This document shows positions 1-9,418 of a DNA stretch of 64,000 nt, piece after piece. Position numbers and translations under genes: made by a program. Below the pieces are notes generated by a model, which ran no database searches, had not been told where the DNA came from, and saw nothing but the letters and a program-made list of their open reading frames with translations. The DNA comes from Sphaerochaeta globosa str. Buddy (GTDB lineage Bacteria > Spirochaetota > Spirochaetia > Sphaerochaetales > Sphaerochaetaceae). The stretch's first letter is position 1. Each line of letters starts with the position of its first letter. The stretch is taken from positions 1,804,458 to 1,868,457 of the forward strand of contig NC_015152.1 in NCBI RefSeq assembly GCF_000190435.1, read 5' to 3'.

Positions 1-2454
1 TTGCCGATCGAGCAACTGCTTCCCAATAATTTGTTTATTCTTCCAGTCACGGGAAACCCTGTGTTCCCTGGACTGTTTACCCCGTTGATGATCACCGACA
101 ATCAGGATGTCGAAATCGTCAACCAGGCTATCAAACATGGTGGCTTTTTGGGACTTTTGCTCATCAAGGATGAAACCGAGAGCGAGGAGTACTCCCAAGA
201 GAACCTGTACAGTGTGGGAACTGTTGCCAAAATCGTTAAGAAAATCAAGCTCCCCGACGGGGGCATTAGCATATTCATCTCTACGCTCAAGCGTTTTGAG
301 ACCAAGCAGTACTACCCAAGCGGTCCGTACCTTGTTGCCGAGGTGCAATACCTCGAGGACATAGAGGATGAACCGGAGGAGCTGAGGGCATGGACCCGGC
401 TCTTGCTCTCCGAGATGAAAATGCTTACCAAGAACAACCAAATCTTCAGTGAGGAGATGCGCCTGAACATGGTCAATATCGACCATCCGGGCAAGCTTGC
501 CGACTTCATCGCAAGCATCCTGAATGTCGAACGCAAGCAGCAGCAAGCCATTCTTGAAACACTGGTGGTGCGTAGGCGCATAGAAAAAGTATTGGTATTC
601 ATCAAGAACGAGCAGAATATCGCCCAGGTGCAGGCAAAAATCCAAGCCAGGGTAAACCAGAAGATTGAGAAGAACCAGAGAGAGTACTTCCTACGCGAGG
701 AGCTCAAGTCCATCCAACAAGAGCTGGGATTGACAACCAACCCCAAGGTTGAGTTGATAAACCGACTCAAGGCAAAATTCAAGGGCCTCCCCCTCTCAAC
801 TGAAGCCCAGGAAACGGTGGACCGTGAGATGGCTCGATTCGAAGCTATGGATCCCTCAAGTCCTGAGTACTCCATCAGCCGTACGTATTTGGAAATCATC
901 AGCGACCTGCCGTGGAAGGAACCCAAGGCGGAGAACTTCAGCATCGAAAGCGCCCGCAAGATTCTTGAACGGGATCACTACGGTATGAAGGATGTAAAAG
1001 ACCGAATTCTTGAGTTCCTTGCAGTCCGCAAGAAAAAGCAGGATACCAAGGGTTCCATCATTTGCCTTGTCGGCCCTCCGGGAGTCGGCAAGACCAGCGT
1101 GGGTATTTCCATTGCCCGTTCGCTGAAGAAGCAGTACTTCCGCTTCTCAGTCGGCGGCATGAATGATGAGAGCGAGATCAAGGGCCACAGAAGGACCTAT
1201 ATCGGGGCGATGCCTGGAAAAATCATCCAAGGGCTCAGGATTACCAAGGCTAAGAACCCAGTTTTCCTCATCGATGAAATTGACAAGATGGGTGTCTCCT
1301 ACCAGGGAGATCCTGCCAGTGCATTGCTTGAGGTACTCGACCCCGAGCAGAATTCCTCCTTCCGTGATACCTACCTTGACATCCCCTTCGATGTAAGTGA
1401 GGTTCTGTTCATCTGTACCGCCAACACGCTCGATACCATTCCCAGGCCCCTCTTGGACCGCATGGAAATCATCCAGCTCTCCGGCTATACCAGCGAGGAA
1501 AAGCTGGCCATCGGAAAGAAATACCTGGTACCCAAGTCGATGGAGAAGCATGGCCTGACCAAGGATGAAATCAAGTACACACCGGCTATTCTCAGAAAGA
1601 TTGCCGATGAGTATGCCAGAGAGGCAGGAGTCAGAAATTTCGAGAAGTCACTGCATAAGATCAATCGCAAGGTTGCACTTCGTTTGATCGAGAGCAAGCC
1701 GGAAACATTGCCGGTGGTCATCGACGATGTATTGTTGCATGAATTCCTTGGAGAGCCGGTTTTTGTGGAAGATGAAATTCTCAAAGCCGACCGCCCGGGA
1801 ATGGCAATCGGTCTTGCATGGACCAGCATGGGTGGCGATACCCTGATCATCGAAGCGCAGAATACTCCGGGAAAAGGCGAGATCAAACTCACCGGTCAGC
1901 TTGGAGAGGTCATGCAGGAGTCGGTGAGCATCGCTTACACATACCTGAAGGCGCATGCCAAGGAACATAAGATCGATCCCAGTTGGTTTGAGAATAATGC
2001 AATACACTTGCATGTACCCGAAGGGGCTACTCCCAAGGATGGCCCGTCGGCAGGCGTAACCATGACAGTCGCCCTCTACAGCTTGGTAACCGGCCAGACG
2101 ATGGCACCCAACCTTGCGATGACAGGAGAGCTGACGCTCAAAGGTAAGGTAATGCCTATCGGAGGACTCAAGGAGAAGGTGCTTGCTGCCAGAAGGAACA
2201 AGATCGACACGATCATCATTCCCCAATTCAACAAGCGCGACTTGGACAAGCTGGACGATGCATTAAAGAGCGGCATCACCTTCCACTTGGTCGGTTCAGT
2301 TGAGCAGGTACTCTCCTATGCCTTCCCGGATGACGGCAAGCGCTCGGTCATGGAACCGATTCTCCCCGTTGTCCCAAAGACCAACACCAGTGAAATCGAA
2401 GCTATCAGCAAAGCGATTGCCCTGGCAGTCAGGGAGGCATTGAGTGAGCATTGA
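1..2454 (+). CDS. lon: ATP-dependent protease Lon
   Basis: Cytoplasmic AAA+ serine protease that unfolds and degrades damaged and regulatory proteins. The 817 residues cover a full Lon: an N-terminal substrate-binding domain (about 1-310), an AAA+ module with Walker A GPPGVGKT at about 358-365 and Walker B FLIDEID, and a C-terminal protease domain. The catalytic dyad is Ser683 in GPSAG and Lys726 in the GGLKEK segment, 43 residues apart as in E. coli. The frame opens with TTG at the first base of the window, so the true start and its ribosome binding site cannot be checked; the N-terminus is compatible with a complete protein but could extend upstream. It overlaps the next gene by 11 bp, which suggests translational coupling. 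Confidence 0.96.
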   Translation: MPIEQLLPNNLFILPVTGNPVFPGLFTPLMITDNQDVEIVNQAIKHGGFLGLLLIKDETESEEYSQENLYSVGTVAKIVKKIKLPDGGISIFISTLKRFETKQYYPSGPYLVAEVQYLEDIEDEPEELRAWTRLLLSEMKMLTKNNQIFSEEMRLNMVNIDHPGKLADFIASILNVERKQQQAILETLVVRRRIEKVLVFIKNEQNIAQVQAKIQARVNQKIEKNQREYFLREELKSIQQELGLTTNPKVELINRLKAKFKGLPLSTEAQETVDREMARFEAMDPSSPEYSISRTYLEIISDLPWKEPKAENFSIESARKILERDHYGMKDVKDRILEFLAVRKKKQDTKGSIICLVGPPGVGKTSVGISIARSLKKQYFRFSVGGMNDESEIKGHRRTYIGAMPGKIIQGLRITKAKNPVFLIDEIDKMGVSYQGDPASALLEVLDPEQNSSFRDTYLDIPFDVSEVLFICTANTLDTIPRPLLDRMEIIQLSGYTSEEKLAIGKKYLVPKSMEKHGLTKDEIKYTPAILRKIADEYAREAGVRNFEKSLHKINRKVALRLIESKPETLPVVIDDVLLHEFLGEPVFVEDEILKADRPGMAIGLAWTSMGGDTLIIEAQNTPGKGEIKLTGQLGEVMQESVSIAYTYLKAHAKEHKIDPSWFENNAIHLHVPEGATPKDGPSAGVTMTVALYSLVTGQTMAPNLAMTGELTLKGKVMPIGGLKEKVLAARRNKIDTIIIPQFNKRDLDKLDDALKSGITFHLVGSVEQVLSYAFPDDGKRSVMEPILPVVPKTNTSEIEAISKAIALAVREALSEH

Positions 2455-3727
2455 GCTGCTCAGTCCGGCAGGTAATCTTGAGAAGCTGCGTCTTGCGTTC
2501 GCCTATGGAGCTGACGCAGCATATCTGGGTCTTTCGGACTTCTCCCTTCGTTCAAATGCGAAAAACTTTACAGCAGAGGACTTAGAGCAGGTAAAGCAAC
2601 TGAAGCTCGATAGTGGCAAGCGTCTGTACTGTACGCTTAACATGCTCTTTGACGAAGCAAATCTTGCCTCGCTCAAAGAGCAGTTGCCACTCATCAAAAC
2701 CTGGCCGTTTGATGCATTCATCATCAGCGATATCGGCTTGGTGCCGCTGCTACAGGATGCACTGGGACCTTCGGTTGAGCTCCACCTCTCAACCCAGGCA
2801 AGCTGTACCAACTCCAGCAGTGCATCGATGTACCACAAAATGGGATTCAGCCGAGTCATCTTGGGCAGAGAGACCCCGCTCGAGGATATCAGGCGTATCA
2901 AGGATGCCAATCCCGATCTCCAGCTCGAGGTATTTGTCCATGGTGCAATGTGTATGGCGTATTCGGGCCGTTGTCTCCTCTCCAGCCATTTGGCCGGACG
3001 TAGTGCGAACAGAGGTGATTGCAGCCATACATGCCGATGGAATTACCAACTAGCCCAATCTGAGGAACTTGCCCAGGTATTGGCAAGCGGTGAACTGGCC
3101 CTGCAAGAGGAACAGCGTACAGGTGTGTACTACCCCATACGCGAAGAGGATGGTTATACCACCATTCTCTCCTCCAAGGACCTGTGCATGATCGACCATC
3201 TGCAAGAACTTATCGATGCAGGAGTCGACTCACTCAAGATAGAAGGCAGAATGAAAAGCAGCTACTATGTTGCCGTTGTTTCGAGGGCGTATCGCAAGGC
3301 CTTGGATGCCATCGGTACGGGCTCTGATAGCTGGAAACTGTTTCGTCAGGACCTCTTTGATATCAGCCATCGTGAGTATTCCACCGGTTTTTTCTTCGGT
3401 CATGGACCGGTTGACCCTACAATGGGACAGGGAATCGACAAAAGCACCGAACAGGGGTACCTCAGGAATTATCTTTTCTGTGGGTTCATCGGAAAGCAGA
3501 TTGAAAAGGGAATCTGGGCAATGGATTTGAAAAATCAACTGCGCCAGGGAATGGCCATCGAATATATCGGAAGTGATGTCTATCGCATCGAAGACGATGC
3601 CTTTTGTCTGCTTGATGAGAATTTTCAGCCGATTTCACAAGCCGACCATGGGAAAGTGCAATATCTGAAAACCGATAAATCGCTGCAGACCGGCTATATC
3701 ATCCGTCGTGAAACTATGGTTAAATAG
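2444..3727 (+). CDS. U32 family peptidase-like protein, probable tRNA uridine hydroxylation factor (TrhP/YegQ-like)
   Basis: 427-residue U32 family protein. The U32 signature is clear: EVFVHGAMCMAYSGRC followed by LLSSH, a GDCSHTCRW segment with clustered cysteines, and KIEGRMKS. Members of this size (YegQ/TrhP type) act with prephenate in 5-hydroxyuridine formation at tRNA position 34, while other U32 proteins are annotated as collagenase-like peptidases. The cysteines probably hold an Fe-S cluster. It starts at GTG 2444 inside the end of lon. The tRNA role is inferred from family and length; a related U32 subgroup such as RlhA is possible. Confidence 0.85.
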   Translation: MSIELLSPAGNLEKLRLAFAYGADAAYLGLSDFSLRSNAKNFTAEDLEQVKQLKLDSGKRLYCTLNMLFDEANLASLKEQLPLIKTWPFDAFIISDIGLVPLLQDALGPSVELHLSTQASCTNSSSASMYHKMGFSRVILGRETPLEDIRRIKDANPDLQLEVFVHGAMCMAYSGRCLLSSHLAGRSANRGDCSHTCRWNYQLAQSEELAQVLASGELALQEEQRTGVYYPIREEDGYTTILSSKDLCMIDHLQELIDAGVDSLKIEGRMKSSYYVAVVSRAYRKALDAIGTGSDSWKLFRQDLFDISHREYSTGFFFGHGPVDPTMGQGIDKSTEQGYLRNYLFCGFIGKQIEKGIWAMDLKNQLRQGMAIEYIGSDVYRIEDDAFCLLDENFQPISQADHGKVQYLKTDKSLQTGYIIRRETMVK

Positions 3728-3731
3728 CACT

Positions 3732-4478
3732 ATGAAGCGAATCCTTTTCACCCTTGTTGTGTGCATTGGTACACTCCTCTCGCTTCCAAGTGCAGCCTTG
3801 GTGGATGATTTTTCGTTTCTTCAAGAAATTCCTGCCTTTGTACAGTTTGTGCAAGCAGTGCGGGATGAAGGCGATGTGCAAAAAGGCGAAGAGTTGCGGA
3901 TAAAGCTTCTTCAGTCCCTTGTGGAAGAGCAGCAACGGTCTGTGCTGTCTATTCGTACAGCAACCTTGCTTGGGCGGCTGTATACCGAAATTGAACCGAA
4001 GAACCTCATTCGTTCCAAAGAGCTGCTCAAGGAAGCAGAGCAAGATTTGCCTGCACTGCAGAAAAACTCGTATTTTGCTCTCATTCTGGAAGCAGAAATC
4101 GATTCCATCTACTATCTTATCAATCCTAAAAGCTTGGGAAAAGGAATCAGCAGCAATGCGAAAATCAAAGAAGCTTACAAACTGTATCCCCAGCAGGTAT
4201 ATGCACAACTCATGAAGGCCAGCAGCCTTTTGTACGCTCCTTCGATTGCAGGCGGTGATGTGAACAAGGCACTGCAAATCTACTTGATGTTGCTCAATGA
4301 AGCAAAACCGGTCCTTTCGCGATGGGATACAGCCAGTCTGTACAGCAGTATTGGTGTAGTCAGCATGAAGCGCAAAGAGTGGGCGACTGCAAAGGGCTAC
4401 TTGGAGGCTGCAAAGTCTCTCTACCACTTCGATCCAACGCTCGATACATACCTTAAAGAGGTCCAAGCACACCTATGA
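3732..4478 (+). CDS. Exported TPR-like protein of unknown function
   Basis: 248 residues from ATG 3732, five bases after the U32 stop. The N-terminus (MKRILFTLVVCIG, then a hydrophobic run ending PSAA) is a signal peptide, so the protein is probably periplasmic. The rest is helical and TPR-like: paired helices, an AGGDVNKALQIY segment and a C-terminal EWATAKGYLEAAK helix pair, as in tetratricopeptide scaffolds. No catalytic motif is seen. Its stop overlaps the glycosyltransferase start (ATGA), so the two are likely co-translated and may act together at the envelope. The partner is unknown. Confidence 0.7.
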   Translation: MKRILFTLVVCIGTLLSLPSAALVDDFSFLQEIPAFVQFVQAVRDEGDVQKGEELRIKLLQSLVEEQQRSVLSIRTATLLGRLYTEIEPKNLIRSKELLKEAEQDLPALQKNSYFALILEAEIDSIYYLINPKSLGKGISSNAKIKEAYKLYPQQVYAQLMKASSLLYAPSIAGGDVNKALQIYLMLLNEAKPVLSRWDTASLYSSIGVVSMKRKEWATAKGYLEAAKSLYHFDPTLDTYLKEVQAHL

Positions 4479-5626
4479 TTGTATTGCTTTCCAGCATAAT
4501 TCTTTTTGTCGGCCTATGGTCGGCGTTTCTCTATACGAGCAACAGGCGGTATTTTGATCGGATAACCAAGAACTGGCAGGACCCTGAAAGCCAGGAATTG
4601 GTCACCATAGCCATCCCGGCGCGTAACGAGGAACACCACATTGAAGCATGTGTACGTTCCTTGCTGAAACAGACTCATGTCAATCTTGAGATTCTTGTGC
4701 TTGATGACAACTCCACCGATGCCACAGCTTCAAAGGTCCTTGCTTTGCAAGCACAGGATTGTCGTGTTCGCCTAATCCAGGGTCGTGTATTGGAAAAACG
4801 TTGGAGGGGAAAGCTTTTTGCTATGCAACAGCTCTATGAGGCTGCCAAAGGCAAGTATATCCTGTTCTCCGATGCCGATACCCAGCATACTGTCGACTCC
4901 GTTGCCTACGGACTTGCACTGCTTGAGAAGCAGGGGGGCTCTATGATCAGCGGCTATCCAAAGCAGATAGCAAAATCCCTGGGTATTGAGGTACTGGTCA
5001 GTGTCATGCTCTTCAATCCTGCGCTGTTCGTTCCTTTCCGCTACCAGGCATCGTTGCAGTGGCCGCTTTTTTCCATGGCCATCGGTCAGTACTTGCTGAT
5101 CAAGCGCGATGTTCTGGATGCACTGGGAGGCTTCGTCCCGATCAAGAGTCAGATTTGCGACGATGTGGCGCTTGCACGCTTATGTGCAAAACGGGGGTAC
5201 AAGCAACTGTTCGCTCCCATGCAGACAGCCCTGCAGTGCGAAATGTTCACTTCTTTCAATCAGGGATGGAAGAGTCTTGAGCGTTCAATCAACGGAGTGG
5301 TCAAGCAAGGCATTCTCGGATTCCTTCTGATTCTCGTTATTGTGCTTGTACTGTTGTTGCTCAGCTTCTCCCCTCTGTTGGGTCTTTGGTTTGGAGTGCT
5401 TGCCGTTTCGAACCAGCTGTTTTTCCTTCCATTTCTCTTCACGTTGCTTGGCAGCTTCCTGCTCTTTGCGACCTGGAAACGCTGTGCAATGTACTTTGGA
5501 TTCTCAAAAAAGGCGGGCCTTTTCGGTCCGGTAACCATCCTGTTGGTAGTGCTGATGTACCTCAATGGAATGCTTTTACGTCTCAGTGGTAAGGGATTTG
5601 AATGGAAAGGACGCGTAATTTCCTAA
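4475..5626 (+). CDS. Membrane-associated family 2 glycosyltransferase
   Basis: 383 residues. An N-terminal transmembrane helix is followed by a GT2 catalytic domain (about 40-270): PARNEE nucleotide-binding motif, LVLDDNSTD, the metal-binding DADTQH motif, and an acidic ICDDVAL segment in the position of the ED motif. Three or so transmembrane helices follow (about 275-375). The architecture resembles membrane glycosyltransferases that modify lipid or carotenoid acceptors at the inner face of the membrane. The acceptor cannot be told from sequence. It is the last gene of the lon operon and overlaps the preceding TPR gene by 4 bp. Confidence 0.85.
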   Translation: MIVLLSSIILFVGLWSAFLYTSNRRYFDRITKNWQDPESQELVTIAIPARNEEHHIEACVRSLLKQTHVNLEILVLDDNSTDATASKVLALQAQDCRVRLIQGRVLEKRWRGKLFAMQQLYEAAKGKYILFSDADTQHTVDSVAYGLALLEKQGGSMISGYPKQIAKSLGIEVLVSVMLFNPALFVPFRYQASLQWPLFSMAIGQYLLIKRDVLDALGGFVPIKSQICDDVALARLCAKRGYKQLFAPMQTALQCEMFTSFNQGWKSLERSINGVVKQGILGFLLILVIVLVLLLLSFSPLLGLWFGVLAVSNQLFFLPFLFTLLGSFLLFATWKRCAMYFGFSKKAGLFGPVTILLVVLMYLNGMLLRLSGKGFEWKGRVIS

Positions 5627-5665
5627 AAAAACGCTAAATTAACGCGTTATATGCAGGTTTTTCCC

Positions 5666-5693
5666 TTGCACTGGCATGAAAGCGTGATAGAAT
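5666..5693 (+). promoter_or_regulatory. Sigma70-type promoter of the small H1-like gene
   Basis: TTGCAC at 5666-5671 and TAGAAT at 5688-5693 are separated by 16 bp, upstream of the small gene at 5722. This gives the gene its own transcript separate from the lon operon. Confidence 0.5.
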
Positions 5694-5721
5694 TAGGTAA
5701 CCTAGACACATGGAGGAATCA

Positions 5722-5895
5722 ATGACTATTCACGAACAGATTGTCATGCAGTATGAAACGTACCTCACAGAGAACCAAAAGTTCACTGAAAAAGGAGTAA
5801 AGGTATCGGCGGCAAGAGCACGAAAGGCTCTCGCAGAAATGGCCAAGCTTTGCAAGGACCGCAGAAAAGAAATTCAGGAAGAAAAAGGCGAATAA
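5722..5895 (+). CDS. Small histone H1/Hc1-like basic protein
   Basis: 57 residues starting at ATG 5722, chosen because GGAGG (5712-5716) lies 5 nt upstream; an in-frame ATG at 5710 lacks a site. The pattern KGVKVSAARARKALAEM followed by KLCKDRRKEIQEE resembles the short Hc1/H1-like family (basic helix with AARARK, then a charged helix) found in chlamydiae, Bacteroidetes and spirochaetes. Such proteins bind DNA non-specifically, so nucleoid binding is possible. The family assignment comes from the motif pattern only. The gene stands alone between a promoter and a strong terminator, as expected for an abundant small protein. Confidence 0.6.
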   Translation: MTIHEQIVMQYETYLTENQKFTEKGVKVSAARARKALAEMAKLCKDRRKEIQEEKGE

Positions 5896-5908
5896 GCCAG
5901 TCTTCAGT

Positions 5909-5940
5909 ATGGCGTCCTTTAGGGGACGCCATTTCTTTAG
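5909..5940 (+). terminator. Rho-independent terminator after the H1-like gene
   Basis: A 9-bp stem (ATGGCGTCC 5909-5917 pairing with GGACGCCAT 5924-5932) with a 6-nt loop is followed by TTTCTTT. Confidence 0.85.
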
Positions 5941-5949
5941 CTCCACCCC

Positions 5950-6576
5950 TCACCACTGGTTCAGATGGATTCTCTCTTGCACTGAGTATTCTGTTTGTTT
6001 GACCCTTGCAGCATCAGGGCGCGGCTTGCCGATAGCAATCAGACAAGGCATGAGGTAATCCTTAGGATAGTTCAAGAGCTGTCTGGTCCATGGCTCTTCC
6101 TGTCCAAGGGGAATACGCAGTGTACAGGCGTACTGTTCATCAGTGGCCGCCAGAAGCATGTTTTCAATACAACACCATATGGATGCAAATCCATTGAGCT
6201 GTGAAAGGTTTTCGGCCCCGAGCACAGCTGTTTTCTGTTTGAAGAGCGGTACTACCAAACAGGAGGCCTCGGCAAACATTCGATATTGTTTGGGAACAGC
6301 ATCCTTGTAGCAGGCCTGCTGTATCGGATCGCTCAGATTCCAATCCTTGATCAAGGCAGCCATTGCGGCATCTGAAATTCCTCTGGGAATGATATCTATC
6401 AGTTTGTGAATAGCATGCTTGTCCTTAATCACGATGAAGTGCCAATCACGCATGTGGTCATTGGACGGAGCCTGTAAACCCGCCTTGAGAATTCTTTCTA
6501 TGGTGGCATCCTCAATGACTGCATGCTCAAAATCACGTATCGTTCTTCTCGAATTCACAACCTCGTAGAATTCCAT
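5950..6576 (-). CDS. Nitroreductase family protein (FMN-dependent)
   Basis: 208-residue nitroreductase-fold flavoprotein. The N-terminus EFYEVVNSRRTIRDF is the family's FMN phosphate-binding SRRTIR motif, followed by LKAGLQAPSNDHMRDW, the second flavin contact. The C-terminal half has the PLGQEE stretch and a LIAIGKP segment. Such enzymes reduce nitro compounds, quinones or flavins with NAD(P)H. The natural substrate is not visible in the sequence. It sits downstream of valS on the same strand but beyond the valS terminator, so it is probably transcribed separately. Confidence 0.85.
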   Translation of the reverse strand: MEFYEVVNSRRTIRDFEHAVIEDATIERILKAGLQAPSNDHMRDWHFIVIKDKHAIHKLIDIIPRGISDAAMAALIKDWNLSDPIQQACYKDAVPKQYRMFAEASCLVVPLFKQKTAVLGAENLSQLNGFASIWCCIENMLLAATDEQYACTLRIPLGQEEPWTRQLLNYPKDYLMPCLIAIGKPRPDAARVKQTEYSVQERIHLNQW

Positions 6577-6631
6577 ACTAGCCCTCCCCTTTCACTATGC
6601 CATCATACGTCATAATGCAGACAGCAGGGGC

Positions 6632-6657
6632 AAAAAAATGTGCTCCCGAAGGAGCAC
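6632..6657 (-). terminator. Rho-independent terminator of valS
   Basis: On the minus strand GTGCTCC-TTCG-GGAGCAC (6651-6657 pairing with 6640-6646) with a stable tetraloop is followed by a run of seven T (A-run 6632-6638 on plus). Confidence 0.92.
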
Positions 6658-6665
6658 CGACAGTT

Positions 6666-9314
6666 TTACAGGAAGGTTTTTAGCAGGGCCAGGTGTTTTT
6701 CACCTTTCTCAATTTTCTCTTCAAACTCAGCCTTCTTGCCTTGTTCCTTTTCTATCGCCTCCGCTTTCGCATTGGAGGTGAATTTCTCATTGGAGAGCTT
6801 GGCTAGCACTGCTTCAAGACTCTTGCGGTTTTTCTCAATATCCGAGCCCAGTTTCAGTACCTCTTTCTCCACATCGATGGCCTCACGGACAAAGACATAC
6901 ATCTCATAGCCGGTACCTGCAACAGGAACCGCCTTGTCGGTTGCCATGCTGTTGTCAACTTCCAAAGAGGAAGCCCCAACAAACCCTGCAATGAGATTTT
7001 TCTGTTCCTCAAAGAAGGATGCGGCGACGAAGTCAGGGTCGCACTTGACGACCACCCGGATTTTTCGTTCCACTGCGATACCCAGATCAGAGCGAAGCGC
7101 CCTCAGCGAGGTAACTGCTTCCTGCAGTCTTTGCACCTTCAAGGCGTCTTCGGTATAGACACGGTCGCTTCTAAACGATGGGTAGGTGCTGTTGATCAAA
7201 AGCCCTTCAACATTGGGAAGCTTCTGATAAATCTCTTCACTGATGAACGAGGCAAAGGGATGCATGAGGCGCATCGACTCGGCCAGGAGGTCCAACAAAA
7301 GGGAAACTTGGCGTTCCTTTACTGCAGGATCATCACTATACAGACCGCGTTTAGCACTTTCGACATACCAGTCGCAGAAGTCGTTCCAGAAGAAATCATA
7401 TACAGCCTGGGCGCCATCGTTGAACTTATAGTTTTCCAGGGCTATCTGCACGTTCTGAGCAGCCACGTTGAGCTGGTTGTAAATCCACGTATCCATCGTG
7501 GTGAGGGTCACCATAGAGACGGGAATTAGATTTACCCCCTCGAGATTCATCAAAAGGAAGCGGGCGGCATTCCAAACCTTGTTGGCAAAGCGAGAGCCAA
7601 GCCTGAAGGAGTCCATGTCGATGAGAATGTCCTGGCCTTGGGTAGCCATGTAACTAAGGGTGAACTTCATCGCATCGGCACCGTATTGATCAATCACTTC
7701 CAGCGGATCGATACCATTGCCCAGGCTCTTGCTCATCTTCCTGCCCTGCTTGTCTCGTACCAGACCGGTGATGTAAATATCCCGGAAGGGAACCTCCCCC
7801 ATCAATTCGAGCGACGCCATAATCATTCGGGAAACCCAGAAGAAAATAATGTCATAGGCGGTAACCAAGGTGGAAGTTGGGAAATAGGTTGCAAGGTCTG
7901 CAGTCTTTTGGGGCCAACCCAAGGTACTGAACGGCCAGAGCCATGAACTGAACCAAGTGTCCAGCACATCGGTTTCCTGTACAAGGTTCGCGCTGTGGCA
8001 ATTCGGGCATTCGGTGGGATCTTGTCTTGCTACAATGACCTGCTTACAGTCCTGGCATTCCCACACAGGAATGCGATGACCCCACCAAAGCTGGCGACTG
8101 ATACACCAGTCATGGATGTTCTCCAGCCAATGGGTATAGGTATTCTCCCAACGCTTGGGATAGAAAACAACCTTCTCGTCTCTCCAAGCCTGCAGGGCCT
8201 TTTCTGCCATACCCTTCATACTGACAAACCATTGGTTGGACAAATACGGTTCGATGATGGTATTGCAGCGATAGCAATGTCCTACATCGTGGTTATGGGC
8301 AACTTCCTTGACCAGAAAACCCTGCTCTTTCAAGTCCGCAACCACCATCCCTCGTGCCTCAACGGCACTGAAATTGCGGTATTTCTGTGGACAGTTCTCA
8401 TTGAGCGTTCCGTCAGGATTGAGTACGTTGACCTTTTCAAGGTTGTGCCGCTTGCCGCATTGCCAGTCGTTTGGATCGTGGGCGGGAGTAATCTTCACCA
8501 TACCGGTCCCAAAGCTCTTATCGACGAAAGCATCGGCAATAATGGGTATCTTACGGTCGGTCAAGGGAAGGTCGAGCAACGCCCCGATAAGATGGGTATA
8601 GCGCTCATCTTCGGGATTTACAGCAACGGCAACGTCACCGAACATGGTTTCAGGTCGAGTGGTGGCAACGGTTATAAACCCGCTTCCATCGCTATAAGGA
8701 TAGCGAACGTCATACAGGAATGCACTGACCGGCTGATATTCAACTTCATCATCAGCCAACGCAGTTCCACACTTCGGGCAGTAGTTGACCAGGTATTCGC
8801 CTTTATAGATGAGTCCACGCTCATAGAGGGTGACAAAACTCTCTCGCACTGCCTGGCTGAGACCTTCGTCCATGGTGAAGCGTTCATGATCCCAATCACA
8901 GCTGGAGCCAATCTTCTGCAACTGCTGCTTGATGATGCCATGGTGCTTTTCCTTGACCTGCCATGTGCGCTCAATGAAACGGTCACGCCCGAGGTCCTGT
9001 CTTCGCAGACCTTCCTTGGCCAGCTGGCGCTCCACAATATTCTGGGTGGCAATACCTGCATGGTCTGTTCCCGGCACCCAAAGGGTGGGTCTGCCAGTCA
9101 TGCGGTAATACCGAGTCAGGATGTCTTGCAGGGAGTTGTTCAACGCATGACCCATGTGCAGAATTCCGGTTACGTTGGGAGGAGGCATAACGACGGTAAA
9201 GGGTGATTGTTCTCCCGCTACGGGCTTGAACATCCCCTTCTCCATCCATGTCTGATATATTCTGTCCTCAAATGATTTGGGATCATAGGCCTTGGATAAT
9301 TCAACTGCCTTCAC
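6666..9314 (-). CDS. valS: Valyl-tRNA synthetase
   Basis: Class I aminoacyl-tRNA synthetase charging tRNA-Val. 882 residues are predicted from GTG 9314; this start is chosen because AGGAGG lies 6 nt upstream, whereas the upstream in-frame ATG at 9356 has no such site. Visible features: PPPNVTGILHMGHAL (HIGH motif), a long editing (CP1) domain, zinc-type cysteine pairs (CPKCGTA, CQDC, CPNCHS), GRKMSKSLGN (KMSKS motif), the anticodon-binding domain, and the C-terminal ValRS coiled-coil tRNA arm (last about 70 residues). Length is typical. It is a single gene between two hairpins. Confidence 0.97.
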   Translation of the reverse strand: MKAVELSKAYDPKSFEDRIYQTWMEKGMFKPVAGEQSPFTVVMPPPNVTGILHMGHALNNSLQDILTRYYRMTGRPTLWVPGTDHAGIATQNIVERQLAKEGLRRQDLGRDRFIERTWQVKEKHHGIIKQQLQKIGSSCDWDHERFTMDEGLSQAVRESFVTLYERGLIYKGEYLVNYCPKCGTALADDEVEYQPVSAFLYDVRYPYSDGSGFITVATTRPETMFGDVAVAVNPEDERYTHLIGALLDLPLTDRKIPIIADAFVDKSFGTGMVKITPAHDPNDWQCGKRHNLEKVNVLNPDGTLNENCPQKYRNFSAVEARGMVVADLKEQGFLVKEVAHNHDVGHCYRCNTIIEPYLSNQWFVSMKGMAEKALQAWRDEKVVFYPKRWENTYTHWLENIHDWCISRQLWWGHRIPVWECQDCKQVIVARQDPTECPNCHSANLVQETDVLDTWFSSWLWPFSTLGWPQKTADLATYFPTSTLVTAYDIIFFWVSRMIMASLELMGEVPFRDIYITGLVRDKQGRKMSKSLGNGIDPLEVIDQYGADAMKFTLSYMATQGQDILIDMDSFRLGSRFANKVWNAARFLLMNLEGVNLIPVSMVTLTTMDTWIYNQLNVAAQNVQIALENYKFNDGAQAVYDFFWNDFCDWYVESAKRGLYSDDPAVKERQVSLLLDLLAESMRLMHPFASFISEEIYQKLPNVEGLLINSTYPSFRSDRVYTEDALKVQRLQEAVTSLRALRSDLGIAVERKIRVVVKCDPDFVAASFFEEQKNLIAGFVGASSLEVDNSMATDKAVPVAGTGYEMYVFVREAIDVEKEVLKLGSDIEKNRKSLEAVLAKLSNEKFTSNAKAEAIEKEQGKKAEFEEKIEKGEKHLALLKTFL

Positions 9315-9362
9315 ACGCTGCCTCCTACTCGAAAAAGAGTCTACCCATAGTAGCAAAATAGG

Positions 9363-9392
9363 GAAGGCTCTACAAGTGAATGTAGAGCCTTC
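9363..9392 (-). terminator. Hairpin ending the cysS/sigma/anti-sigma transcript
   Basis: A perfect 12-bp stem (GAAGGCTCTACA pairing 9363-9374 with 9381-9392) with a 6-nt loop lies between the anti-sigma stop and valS. On the minus strand it is followed by CCTATTTTG, a weak T tract. Confidence 0.7.
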
Positions 9393-9418
9393 AACATGAG
9401 AGCGAGAGGAATTATCTC

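Noticed and set aside
3720-4472. Minus-strand open frame of 250 codons
   Set aside because: Antisense to the TPR protein gene, which has a signal peptide, start site and operon context.
7995-9206. Long plus-strand open frame of 403 codons
   Set aside because: It is antisense to conserved valS sequence; composition reflects valS codons.
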